Made by a program: the position numbers and the translations under genes. The notes under the pieces were generated by a model, which ran no database searches, was not told the DNA's origin, and saw nothing but the letters and a program-made list of their open reading frames with translations. A DNA stretch of 64,000 nt from RUG626 sp051866775 (GTDB lineage Bacteria > Bacillota > Clostridia > Oscillospirales > Oscillospiraceae), in the NCBI GenBank assembly GCA_051866775.1, contig JBJDXR010000022.1:62001-126000 (forward strand). Direction: 5' to 3'. Positions 17,608-25,736 of the stretch are shown one piece after another; the first letter of the stretch is position 1; the number at the start of each line of letters is the position of its first letter.

Positions 17608-17709
17608 CTGGCAGACAGCGCCCAGATGTTTTTGATCTGGTCCGTTATCTCGTCGTAGCTCCAGAGCCGTCAGAGAAGCAAGAAGAAGGGCCAAAACTCT
17701 CTTTTTCAT
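17604..17709 (-). pseudogene. Remnant of a C39-like peptidase gene (signal peptide joined to C-terminus)
   Basis: Bases 17614-17669 match 21866-21921, the 3' end of the C39-like peptidase gene, at 55 of 56 positions. Read on the minus strand they give SYDEITDQIKNIWALSAR then a stop. Just upstream is an ATG at 17709 opening a signal-peptide-like MKKRVLALLLAS, but in a different frame. An internal deletion thus removed nearly the whole gene. It shows that a second, paralogous peptidase gene once lay here. Confidence 0.75.
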
Positions 17710-17803
17710 TTAAATCAACCATTCGACCGCTTTGCGTCCGCACAAATAGGAATGAAAGTATGCAGACAAACGACCGTCGTTCTTGAAAATTCAGTTGGGG
17801 GAG

Positions 17804-17847
17804 GATGCACACTACAACGCACGGTAAGAGGGGGCGTAGTGTGCATC
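17804..17847 (+). ncRNA. Hairpin region upstream of the IS110 remnant (possible bridge-RNA remnant)
   Basis: Perfect 12-bp inverted repeat GATGCACACTAC / GTAGTGTGCATC around a 20-base loop. A second stem (CACCAAG / CTTGGTG) lies at about 17926-17963. Together 17790-18009 is a non-coding leader before an IS110 transposase start. IS110-group elements are known to encode a bridge RNA in exactly this left-end segment. Assignment rests on position and structure only. Confidence 0.35.
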
Positions 17848-18009
17848 AAGAACTCAAAACAGTATTTAAATCAGTGCTGGAACCACCTTTTCAAGCACAA
17901 ATAAGAGGCGTTATGAGTCCGTACACCAAGGATTGTTTTAACACCTGTTAATTGCTTGGTGGTTCAGTCCCCGCATTCTCCACGCTATTTTTACGGAGGA
18001 GGTTTTGTT

Positions 18010-18519
18010 GTGAAAGTCGTATTCACAACCTGCTGCGGTGTAGATGTTCACAAAACATTTGAGGTTGCTACGATCATCACCACGCCCGCAGACAGTTTGC
18101 AATCCCACTACCAGAAAAAGAGATTCAGCACGTTCAATTAAGACATGAACCGTTTTGCTGATTGGCTTTTGGAACACAACTGTTTGGATGTCTGCATGGA
18201 ATATACCGGGAAGTATTGGGTTCCGGTATTCAACATCCTTGAAAAATACGGTATTCGGGTCGTGATTGCCAACCCCAAATGGGTAAAGGCTGTAAAGGAA
18301 AACAAGGATGATACGAAAGATTCCAAGTGGATAGGTGATCTGTTTCGTATCATCCTTGTGAAAAGCAGCTTCATCCCAGATCTGGAAATCCGGATTCTCC
18401 GGGAGTTCACCCGTTATCGATACAAGCTGACCTCTATAAAAGCAGCGAAAAGAAACGGGCGATCTCGCCATTGCCAGAATGATTTTGACGGCAATCTATT
18501 CAATGTACTCCACCGGTGA
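18010..18519 (+). pseudogene. IS110-family transposase, truncated N-terminal DEDD domain
   Basis: The frame starts at GTG 18010 after GGAGG and reads VVFTTCCGVDVHK, the first Asp of the DEDD catalytic set, then CMEYTGKYWVPVFNILEK and VVIANPKWVKAVKENKDD. These are IS110 hallmarks. An in-frame TAA at 18139 interrupts it at codon 44. The reading becomes unrelated after about 18450, and the C-terminal Ser-containing transposase domain is missing. Non-functional. Confidence 0.85.
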
Positions 18520-18652
18520 AGTGTGGAACCCGGTCGATCTCTTTAAAATCGATATTCCTGAGCATTTGAAGGAACAGCAGCTTGCCAAAGCTATTAAGCA
18601 GGCTACACGATTTCTTGAGAGCAGGGATTATCCGTCGCTTAGCTCTGATTGA
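18479..18652 (+). pseudogene. Second transposase-like C-terminal fragment
   Basis: A 57-codon open frame reading MILTAIYSMYSTGEVWNP and then KEQQLAKAIKQATRFLES. It resembles C-terminal tails of transposase-associated proteins in Clostridia, but I could not name the family. It abuts the IS110 remnant and may be its degraded partner or part of another element. The bases 18653-18793 after it contain no gene I can support. Confidence 0.35.
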
Positions 18653-18793
18653 ATATGCTTTGACCTTGCAGAACGAGTTGTCTGCAGGGGCGTATTTGTG
18701 CGCCCGTTTTCCTCTGTGCTGGTCCGGTACTCACTTTCACGCTAATTTTCCTCTATACTGTACTTTTGGACTTTCCGTTTATCTTTCAGGCGG

Positions 18794-20152
18794 TTACGCC
18801 TTAGAGAACTTATCAATGACACTCGCCGTCATCTTGATGCCGAGAATAAAGTCTTCCACATAGATATTTTCGTTGGGCGCATGTACCTGAGAAAATTCAT
18901 TGGCAACGCCGTACATGACGCAGGGGATGCCGGTGTCATGGCAGAAGTAGTAAACGCCCATGGTGCCGGGGGTGTTGGGATAGATGGCGGGGGGAATATG
19001 GTAGGTTTTCTCAGAGGCGGCGATAGCGGCTTTCACCAGAGGATTGTTCAGGTCCGTACGATAGGCGGGAGCGCCAGGCATGGAGACAATTTCCACATCG
19101 GTGAAACCGTGCTTATCCAGATGCTTGCGCAGCAGCTCCACCACCCGCTCGCGGGTCATATTGGGCACCAGACGGAAGTCCAGCTTCGCCATGGCATAGG
19201 CAGGAAGGACGGTCTTGGAGCCCTGATCAATATAACCGCTCTTGATGCCGCAGATGTTGCAGGTGGGAGCATAGATTAGCTTCTTCAGCAGCTCAACGCC
19301 AGAGACGTCGTTAACGAAGCCGTCCATCTCCATCTTTTCCAGAATGTTCTTAGCGTTATAGGGAATGCTCTTCAGGAAATCAAGATCTTTTTCCGTCAAA
19401 GGCGCCACATCATCGTAGAAGCCATCGATGAGAACCTCGTCCTTTTCGTTCTTCAGGGTGTTTAGAGCCCAAACAAGACGCCAGGCGGCATTCTTCCAAA
19501 CAGGAGCATTGGAGGAGTGGGCATCAATGTTGGCGGTGCGGACCCGCAGTTCCACGTAAGCCAGACCCTTTACGCCCAGAGTAATGTGGGCGGGACCATC
19601 GGTGTCACGGGCACCGCCTTCCCAGACTACGCCATCGGCAGCAACTTTGTCGGGATAGAGCTGAGGGAAGCCAGCCAGATGAGGGCTGCCCACCTCTTCT
19701 TCACCCTCATAGACTACTTTAATGTTCATGGGCAGCTTGCCGTAGACCTTCTGGTAGGCGTCCACAGCCATCAGGCGGGAGAGCATCTGTCCCTTGTTGT
19801 CGGTAGCGCCTCGGGAAATGATTTTGCCGTCCTTAATAGTGCCGCTGAAAGGATCCACATCCCATTCGTCAATGGGATCCACAGGCTGCACATCATAATG
19901 GTTATAGAACATCAGGGTGCGGTCACTTTCTCCCTTCAGGAAACCATATACAATGGGATAGCCATCAGTGGGGATTTCCTCCACCTCAAATCCTATTTTA
20001 CGGAGCGTTTCTTCTACCAGATCTGCCATCTCACGCATGCCGGTGTTAGTGGCGGCAATGCTGGGCTGACGCAGGAACTTTTGCAGCAGAGCAAGATACT
20101 CGTCCTGGTGCGCATCAATGTACGCCCGGATCTTGTCCATTTGGACTTCCAT
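18794..20152 (-). CDS. M20/M25/M40 family metallopeptidase (dipeptidase)
   Basis: 452 residues and intact. Metal-site residues: His in YNHYDVQPV, Asp in RGATDNKGQ, Glu pair in VYEGEEEVGSP, and C-terminal His in EFSQVHAPNE. The length and the region DAHSSNAPVW (dimerisation-domain His) match CNDP-like dipeptidases. GGGAGG lies eight bases before the ATG at 20152. It has its own promoter and lies inside the tRNA-Ser element. Unlike the surrounding genes it is undamaged, so it is probably under selection. The substrate is likely a small peptide or acyl amino acid. Confidence 0.9.
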   Translation of the reverse strand: MEVQMDKIRAYIDAHQDEYLALLQKFLRQPSIAATNTGMREMADLVEETLRKIGFEVEEIPTDGYPIVYGFLKGESDRTLMFYNHYDVQPVDPIDEWDVDPFSGTIKDGKIISRGATDNKGQMLSRLMAVDAYQKVYGKLPMNIKVVYEGEEEVGSPHLAGFPQLYPDKVAADGVVWEGGARDTDGPAHITLGVKGLAYVELRVRTANIDAHSSNAPVWKNAAWRLVWALNTLKNEKDEVLIDGFYDDVAPLTEKDLDFLKSIPYNAKNILEKMEMDGFVNDVSGVELLKKLIYAPTCNICGIKSGYIDQGSKTVLPAYAMAKLDFRLVPNMTRERVVELLRKHLDKHGFTDVEIVSMPGAPAYRTDLNNPLVKAAIAASEKTYHIPPAIYPNTPGTMGVYYFCHDTGIPCVMYGVANEFSQVHAPNENIYVEDFILGIKMTASVIDKFSKA

Positions 20153-20232
20153 CAAATAATCCTCCCTTTAATGTGACCGGTTTTTACAAAATGTATATTT
20201 AGAATCTAAACATCTGTATGAAATTATCAATT

Positions 20233-20261
20233 AATGTAGCATACCAATCAGGCTTTGTCAA
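20233..20261 (-). promoter_or_regulatory. Promoter of the element-borne M20 peptidase
   Basis: TTGACA and TACATT boxes 17 bases apart, about 80 bases before the start. Confidence 0.7.
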
Positions 20262-20369
20262 TTAGCATGCGATATGGAAGTTGATTTTATGCCGAATCAG
20301 AGATAATTAGAAAAATTTTTGTTTATTTTTAGTGCTTTATAACAAATAAAATTTATGGAAAAAAATACT

Positions 20370-20406
20370 AAAAAGCTGCTTTTCTGAAATAGAAAAGCAG
20401 CTTTTT
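20370..20406 (-). terminator. Hairpin terminator
   Basis: Perfect stem AAAAGCTGCTTTTCT around GAAAT, T-rich on both exits. On the minus strand it would end the gene fragment at 20424-20560. Confidence 0.7.
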
Positions 20407-20423
20407 GATTCCTTATAGAATTC

Positions 20424-20560
20424 TCAATATCCCTTCCAATGCGTCTCGGGATGTGTTTGCAAAAGCTGACAATAACAATCGATTACCTTGTAAAAAGCCC
20501 GTAATTCTTCTTCACTGCAATCTTCCAGTAGATGTCCTATAAGTATCGTCCTGAAAGTCC
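20424..20560 (-). pseudogene. Unrecognised gene fragment
   Basis: A frame without a clear start reads ILIGHLLEDCSEEELRAFYK and ends HPETHWKGY then TGA, just upstream of a terminator on the same strand. It looks like the helical C-terminus of a small regulator from a mobile element, but I cannot name it. Confidence 0.3.
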
Positions 20561-20657
20561 CGGAATGTATTTACGGGAGCAGGTTTTGCGGTACAATATA
20601 GCCACATAGGAAAGGTAGCGCAATATTTTTCGTAACCCCAGAAAGGAGGAAACGACC

Positions 20658-20861
20658 GTGGCTGTGTCTAAATCCCAGCAGAAGGCCGTCCATAAATATG
20701 TAAAGGCGAATTATGACCGCATGGAATTAACTGTGCCAAAAGGTCAAAAGGAGATCATAAAGGCTCATACAGAATCCCACGGCGAGCGTGTAAACGGCTT
20801 TGTGAACCGTGCCATAGATGAAACCAAGAAACGGGATGAAAACGGAGCCTCAACACAGTAA
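20658..20861 (+). CDS. RHH/Arc-type antitoxin-like protein
   Basis: 67 residues. GAAAGGAGG precedes the GTG start. The sequence VKANYDRMELTVPKGQKEII gives a short beta-strand (RMELTVPKG) followed by two helices, as in the ribbon-helix-helix antitoxins common on Clostridia mobile elements. The stop lies inside the next reading frame, which encodes a broken RelE toxin, so this is the antitoxin half of a type II toxin-antitoxin pair. With the toxin dead it may be free to decay, but it is still open. Confidence 0.7.
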   Translation: MAVSKSQQKAVHKYVKANYDRMELTVPKGQKEIIKAHTESHGERVNGFVNRAIDETKKRDENGASTQ

Positions 20862-21106
20862 GCATAAGAAAATAAAGATCGAATATTCTAAATGTGCAGT
20901 AAAGGCAATAAACAGCATGGATAGCCGGACAAAGCGGCGAATGCCGGCATTGAGGGTATACCAAACGGCGATATAAACTGAAAGGCAGCGACGGCAGCTA
21001 TCGGTTGCGTGTCGGAGACTGGCGCATAATATTTTCCTATATAGAGAACGATATTGTGTTAATTGAGAAAATCGCTCCACAGGGCTAAGCTTATAAGGTG
21101 GTGTAA
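20836..21106 (+). pseudogene. RelE/ParE-family toxin, frameshifted
   Basis: Starts at ATG 20836 overlapping the antitoxin. The first part reads KIEYSKCAVKAINSMDS; the last part, in another frame, reads LKGSDGSYRLRVGDWRIIFS and IEKIAP. These are the classic RelE N- and C-terminal motifs. The frame is lost between about 20940 and 20985, and a TAA at 21086 replaces the residue before the usual AYK ending. The toxin is therefore inactive. Confidence 0.8.
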
Positions 21107-21166
21107 ATATGTCTCCAAACTGGATTTCTTGATAGTATTTAACACTATTTAACACCAAATTTAAAA

Positions 21167-21189
21167 TTCAAATCCCTCCTTCCGCGCCA
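21167..21189 (+). repeat. Right attachment repeat (tRNA-Ser 3' end copy)
   Basis: Identical over 23 bases to 16538-16560, with no tRNA body upstream. Marks the right end of the element. The bases 21190-21315 that follow show no gene. Confidence 0.85.
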
Positions 21190-21315
21190 CGTCGTCGCTC
21201 ATTTACTCCGTCGCTCCTCCTTTTCGAATCGAATCCACTGCGCTGGGCTTTGATTCGGTTTTTGTGAATATCAGAAAATTGACGCATCGAAAGTGATTAC
21301 ACTTTCCAAAATGTT

Positions 21316-21346
21316 AAATCCCGGGAACATAATTGTTCCCGGGATT
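21316..21346. terminator. Terminator of the two-component/peptidase operon
   Basis: Stem AAATCCCGGGAACA with loop TAAT and T-rich exits on both strands. It ends the minus-strand operon 25530-21440. Confidence 0.85.
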
Positions 21347-21439
21347 TTTCTTGTTTTGCAAGTAAAACAGAATTTTTAAATGGGGTTATATTTGGATTCT
21401 TACAAACTGTGTTGATATGAAAAATTGAGATCAATTTTA

Positions 21440-21844
21440 CTAATGTTCCTGAACGGAGGGTCTTCTGAATATTTGGACCTGCAGCGCGGCAAAGAACAAT
21501 AGAAATATTAAGACCGCCAGCCAATAGGTGGGGAGAGCCGTTCTAAGTCCGTCTGCCCACTGAAAGCCGCCGGTAATATTGCAGACCTCCTGCCAGCGTC
21601 CAAGCGCCATAACCAGTATTGCAAGTTCGGCCGCGGCGCAGGCCTCGGTTATGGCGCATAAAAGTCGGCTGCGGAATCCGCAAAAGACAAAAACACCTGT
21701 AACAAGCAGGGGAAAAAAGAACCAGCAGATAAAATAATAGCCCCAGCAAAAGCCCATTATTCTGGCGTCGTAGGTAAACCACGGAAGAACAAGCGCCGCC
21801 GCCGTAAGAAGATAAAGGAACTTCAAAAGCCTGTCACTTTTCAT
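21440..21844 (-). CDS. Small integral membrane protein
   Basis: 134 residues with about four hydrophobic segments: near 7-25, 33-55, 63-82 and 107-124. No known family was recognised. It is the last gene of the two-component operon, 11 bases after the C39-like peptidase gene. It could act with that peptidase or in envelope sensing, but nothing in the sequence shows this directly. Confidence 0.7.
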   Translation of the reverse strand: MKSDRLLKFLYLLTAAALVLPWFTYDARIMGFCWGYYFICWFFFPLLVTGVFVFCGFRSRLLCAITEACAAAELAILVMALGRWQEVCNITGGFQWADGLRTALPTYWLAVLIFLLFFAALQVQIFRRPSVQEH

Positions 21845-21855
21845 TTTTGCCCCCC

Positions 21856-22647
21856 TTATCCAGCGGACAGCGCCCAGATGTTTTTGATCTGGTCCGATAT
21901 CTCGTCGTAGCTCCAGAGCCGATCTGAATTCTTGCGGCTGTTCGGGTCGTTTACGGTATAGCCGCCGTCCCCGACGGCGGTCAAGAGAATAAAGTGCCCG
22001 GAATCGGTAAAATCCCCGGGACCCATTATCAGGGCCACAATTTCCCCGGACTCAAGATGGGAATCTATGATCTTCTGACTGAGCGGCAGCTCTTGAGAGC
22101 TTATACCAAGTCCGGAGCAGCCCTCGGAGAATAGCGTCCACTTTGTGCCGTTGCCGTTGGTGGAATAACCGTTTTGTGTGCTGTAATCGGCCACATATCT
22201 GGGGCTTATGGACGTGTCGCCGGTAAGGTAAATAGCGGCCATGGAAAGGCAGGTCGGCCCGCAGCCGGAGAGGCCGAAGAGATTTCCTGAATACTCCGTG
22301 TAGCCCCAGCGCTCATCCCACTGCATGAGGAGCGGCACGGTTTCGCAGTCCCGGTATTCTGACAGGTCGATGTCATAGGTATTGCCGCTCTTTTCAAAGT
22401 AGTCCAGCACAAACTGCCGGGCCTCCTCGTTTTTCTCATAAAGCGCGGCCAATGCCTCGGGGTATTGGGACAGATCCGGATATGCAGCGCCGGAAGAGAA
22501 GGAATGTTCGTATCCTTCCGGGCTTTTGAGCCCCGCAAGGGAAAGCCCCTTCGCAGACATAACGACTGCCGTCGCCGCTAAAAACAGCAGCAATATTATA
22601 AAGATGATAAGATTATACCGTCTTCCAGTATGCTTTTTCTTCTCCAT
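21856..22647 (-). CDS. Membrane-anchored C39-like peptidase
   Basis: 263 residues. Positively charged N-terminus (EKKKHTGRR) and one membrane segment at about 11-32, so the catalytic domain faces outside. Papain-like triad: Cys in LSGCGPTCLSMA, His in DSGHFILLTAV and Asp in TVNDPNS. This is the Peptidase_C39_2 arrangement. ATG 22647 is chosen over an upstream in-frame start. A hairpin (AACAGCAC / GTGCTGTT, 22652-22678) overlaps the ribosome-binding region and may limit translation. Likely role: cleaving an extracellular peptide or envelope protein under control of the two-component system. Confidence 0.85.
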   Translation of the reverse strand: MEKKKHTGRRYNLIIFIILLLFLAATAVVMSAKGLSLAGLKSPEGYEHSFSSGAAYPDLSQYPEALAALYEKNEEARQFVLDYFEKSGNTYDIDLSEYRDCETVPLLMQWDERWGYTEYSGNLFGLSGCGPTCLSMAAIYLTGDTSISPRYVADYSTQNGYSTNGNGTKWTLFSEGCSGLGISSQELPLSQKIIDSHLESGEIVALIMGPGDFTDSGHFILLTAVGDGGYTVNDPNSRKNSDRLWSYDEISDQIKNIWALSAG

Positions 22648-22732
22648 ATGTAACAGCACCTTTCATTTAAGTGCTGTTATCATAGCAATGGGCTGCAAGC
22701 TTTCGGCAAATTTTTTGCATCAAAACGGAAAA

Positions 22733-23452
22733 TTACTCCACCGCGTTGACGGATAAGTACGGCCCATCGGGATAATAGCTTGCGGAAACAGCCCCGGAGC
22801 TTTCTTCGTCAAAGATCTCGTAGGTGACGGTGTTGTTGCCGTTAATAATCATGTTCGGACTGTCGAGCCCCAGATACTCATAAAAATATATGTAGGACAC
22901 CTGATCAAAGATCTCCCAAACGCTGTAGCTGCCAGATATGTTTATGCCCTTATCGGTGCTTTCATATTCGGATGAGAAGAGAGGCATAAACCCGTAAAAG
23001 CGAAAGCCCAGTATCATGCCGGTTTCGTCGTCAAGCGTAAGCGTGATATCAAAGGTCTGCTCACTGAATCTGACGGTCCAGAGGACTATTGAGCTGTCGT
23101 CTTCGCCGATAAGCAGGCTGGCGCGGCATTCAGGCTGGGAGGCGGTAAGACCATCGGATATAATGCCTATGGACGAAAGTGCGGACTTTGCGGCTTCAGC
23201 CGCCTGCGACCCGTCCATAAAGCGGCCCTTCTCCAGTGTTACGCTGGAGGCCTTTGAGCTTATCAGCAGCATTTTTTGAACTGTGGACAGATTGGAAAAA
23301 AGACTCAGGTCGGCCTCGTCAATGGAGGCGGTCTCGATGCTTCCGGAGAGGCGCAGGTCTTGGGCATGAAGTGTTAGTGCCGGGAGAAAGAAGCATGCCG
23401 CTGCGGTGAGGGCCGTGATTATAACGGCGATGATAACACGTTTATTCTTCAT
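22733..23452 (-). CDS. Exported protein of unknown function in a two-component operon
   Basis: 239 residues with an N-terminal signal or anchor segment (about 5-28, VIIAVIITALTAAACFFLPAL). The rest is extracytoplasmic, acidic and rich in Ser, with beta-strand patterns. No named domain recognised. It overlaps the histidine kinase stop by four bases. Such proteins encoded right after a kinase often modulate it, like the YycH/YycI class, though no such similarity is evident here. Confidence 0.75.
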   Translation of the reverse strand: MKNKRVIIAVIITALTAAACFFLPALTLHAQDLRLSGSIETASIDEADLSLFSNLSTVQKMLLISSKASSVTLEKGRFMDGSQAAEAAKSALSSIGIISDGLTASQPECRASLLIGEDDSSIVLWTVRFSEQTFDITLTLDDETGMILGFRFYGFMPLFSSEYESTDKGINISGSYSVWEIFDQVSYIYFYEYLGLDSPNMIINGNNTVTYEIFDEESSGAVSASYYPDGPYLSVNAVE

Positions 23453-24855
23453 AGGCAGCCTCCGTTAAGCTCCACGGTCACGCTGGTGCCTTTGCTGGGG
23501 ATACTCTCAAAGCGCATATCACCGTTATGCAGGCGCACGATCTCATTACACAGGGCAAGCCCCAGGCCGACTCCGCCCTGTGCGCGGGAGCGGGACTTAT
23601 CCACCCGGTAAAATGCTTCGGTTATTTTACCAAGCTGCTCCTGGGGAATTCCGCGCCCATTGTCCACAACATTTATGCGGCAGCCGGTTCCGGTCATCTC
23701 GGACATGATAAATATCGCGCCGCCGCTGTCCATGGCCTTACGCGCGTTGTCCACAAGGTTTATGATCAGTGACTTTACCAGATCCGGTTCAAGAATACAA
23801 AAGCCGCTTTCGCAGCGGTATTTCAGCGTTATGCCGGCTTTTAAAAGTCCCGGCTTCATCACGTGGACAACCCCGGATATAATGGCCTCCGGGGAGCCCT
23901 CCTTAAGTTCAAAATCCTGCTTTTTAAGCACCAAAAGATCAAGAAGCTTAAGGGACAGGCTCTCAAGCCGCCGTCCCTCAGAGAAGATATAGTTTGCGGC
24001 CTCCTGACGCTCGTTATCGTCAAGCTCACGGCTGCGCAGAAGGTCGGCGTAGCCGATTATGGAGGTCATGGGCGTTTTTAATTCATGGGCGAAGCTCCCC
24101 ATAAACTCCTCCTGCCGGCGCATGGAGTCTGTAAGCTCCGCTATATTCTGCTCGAGCCGCTCGGCCATGGCGTTAAAATCCCCGGCCAGAAGCTCTATTT
24201 CATCACCGGAGTGGATGTTGGCCCGGCTGCTGAGCTGTCCGTCTGCAATTTCCCGGGAGGCCCGGGACAGGCGCATGAGCGGGTGCGTGAGCATGGCCGC
24301 AATGAGCCATGAGACCCCGGCACCCAAAGTCACGATCACAAGAAAGATCCATCGGTATATACCGAGCTGCGTGTCACGTATGGCGTAGACCTGAGTGACG
24401 TCACTGCATATATCCAGATACAGCGTGTTCTCGTTAACGTGTATTGCACCGGAGACCTGAATATAGCGGCTGTCGCCGTCTCCCAACATGCTTATGCTGC
24501 AGAACCCGTCGTAGGGGGTGCGTGTGGGGGACATGAAGGTACCGCTGCTGTATATAACGCTCAAGTCGTCTGAGAGCAGTATTCCCGACCACAGCGCGCC
24601 GCTCTGGCCGTCAAGCTGTGTGAGCGTGTCAACTATATCGTCGTAATTTGTCTGGGCGCTGATGCTGTTTGCAAGCACCAGCGTGTTCTGCACCACTCTG
24701 TATGATCGCAGTGCCGCCGCCTTCTCATTTTCCAGAGTGGAGGTGAAGGAAACGGATATCAGAATGCTCCCGCCTATGCCGAAGGCCAGCGACAGCAGTA
24801 CTACTATTGCAAGAGTCATTTTGACCCGGAATTTCACGGACTGAGCCTCCTTCAC
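23449..24855 (-). CDS. Sensor histidine kinase (two-component system)
   Basis: 468 residues. Membrane segments at about 12-34 and 167-190 enclose a 130-residue extracellular sensor domain. A HAMP domain follows (THPLMRLSRASREIADGQ), then the HisKA helix with the phosphorylated His in FAHELKTPMTSIIGY. The HATPase domain has N box NLVDNARKA, G1 VVDNGRGIP, and G2 GGVGLGLALC. Complete and typical. Upstream of it lies its response regulator, 21 bases away. The signal is unknown; linkage to a surface peptidase suggests envelope or peptide stress. Confidence 0.95.
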   Translation of the reverse strand: MKEAQSVKFRVKMTLAIVVLLSLAFGIGGSILISVSFTSTLENEKAAALRSYRVVQNTLVLANSISAQTNYDDIVDTLTQLDGQSGALWSGILLSDDLSVIYSSGTFMSPTRTPYDGFCSISMLGDGDSRYIQVSGAIHVNENTLYLDICSDVTQVYAIRDTQLGIYRWIFLVIVTLGAGVSWLIAAMLTHPLMRLSRASREIADGQLSSRANIHSGDEIELLAGDFNAMAERLEQNIAELTDSMRRQEEFMGSFAHELKTPMTSIIGYADLLRSRELDDNERQEAANYIFSEGRRLESLSLKLLDLLVLKKQDFELKEGSPEAIISGVVHVMKPGLLKAGITLKYRCESGFCILEPDLVKSLIINLVDNARKAMDSGGAIFIMSEMTGTGCRINVVDNGRGIPQEQLGKITEAFYRVDKSRSRAQGGVGLGLALCNEIVRLHNGDMRFESIPSKGTSVTVELNGGCL

Positions 24856-24876
24856 CCTGCGGGAGCATAGTTAAAA

Positions 24877-25530
24877 TCAGACCTCAAGCCTGTAGCCCAC
24901 CTTGTGAACGGCAACAAGCTTGTTTTCCCAGCCGACCTTCCTGCGCATGCGCTGGACATGCAGATCGACCGTCCTGCTGCCGAAGGTGTAGTCCCCGCCC
25001 CACACGCGCTCATATATGGTCTCGCGGTAGAGGGCCGCGCCGGGGTTTTGGGCGAACAGCAGCAGAAGCTCGTACTCTTTATTCGTGAGCTGTATCTCCT
25101 CGTCCCCGCGCCGGACTATCATGGAGCGGGTGTCTATCGTCAGTCCCCCGATCTCGATAACGTTAGCCAGCTTGTTGTAGCGCCGGAGGACCACCTCCAC
25201 CCTGGCAAGCAGCTCTATTACCTCAAAGGGCTTGACTATGTAATCCTCCGCACCGAGCTTAAGCCCCTTTACCCGGTCGGATACGGAGTTTTTCGCTGTC
25301 AAAAATATTACCGGTACCTCTAGCGGCCGTATGTAGTCCATAAGCTCAAACCCGCTTATCTCCGGCAGCATGACATCCAGAAGTATTAGGTCGAATTTCT
25401 CGCTGTCAAGCAGGTCGGCGGCGCTCATGCCGTCGTAAGCGCAGGAGCACATATAGCCGGCTTTGCTGAGGCTCATCTTTATAAGAGCGGATATAGGTTT
25501 CTCGTCTTCAACTATAAGAATGCGTATCAT
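24877..25530 (-). CDS. OmpR/PhoB-type response regulator
   Basis: 217 residues. Receiver domain with acidic pocket (VEDEKP), phospho-acceptor Asp in LILLDVMLPE, Thr in FLTAKN and Lys in YIVKPF. C-terminal winged helix with LTNKEYELLLLF and SRTVDLHVQRMRRKVG. The start at ATG 25530 (MIRILIVED) is the family start and has AGGGGGA upstream. First gene of the operon RR-HK-exported protein-C39 peptidase-membrane protein. Confidence 0.96.
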   Translation of the reverse strand: MIRILIVEDEKPISALIKMSLSKAGYMCSCAYDGMSAADLLDSEKFDLILLDVMLPEISGFELMDYIRPLEVPVIFLTAKNSVSDRVKGLKLGAEDYIVKPFEVIELLARVEVVLRRYNKLANVIEIGGLTIDTRSMIVRRGDEEIQLTNKEYELLLLFAQNPGAALYRETIYERVWGGDYTFGSRTVDLHVQRMRRKVGWENKLVAVHKVGYRLEV

Positions 25531-25736
25531 CGCACTGATTCCCCCTTGCGTCAATGCTACAGCAAAACTGCATCAAAACGGCATCTTTCTCTAGAAGGGT
25601 ATGGCAAAAAGTATATCATAAATCGGGCTGTAGAGGTACTGTTTTATCATGTACGGATTTTTTTTCCTTAAAAAGTTTACAGCCCGCAGGTTATGTATTA
25701 AAATATATACAATATAAGGAAAAGGGGGAGCGGCGT

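Larger units (their letters stand above)
16561..21189 (+). mobile_element. Decayed 4.6-kb integrative element in tRNA-Ser
   Basis: Bounded by the perfect 23-bp repeats 16538-16560 and 21167-21189. Inside are mostly broken genes: a glutamine amidotransferase with frameshift and stop, a deleted C39 peptidase remnant, an IS110 transposase remnant, an RHH antitoxin and a frameshifted RelE toxin. One intact gene, an M20 peptidase, survives. No integrase remains, so it cannot move by itself. At 16606-16759 an open frame reading LFEDKRIRAAWDEE resembles part of a Bro/DinD-type phage protein, too short to call. The stretch 16760-16847 shows nothing. Confidence 0.75.
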
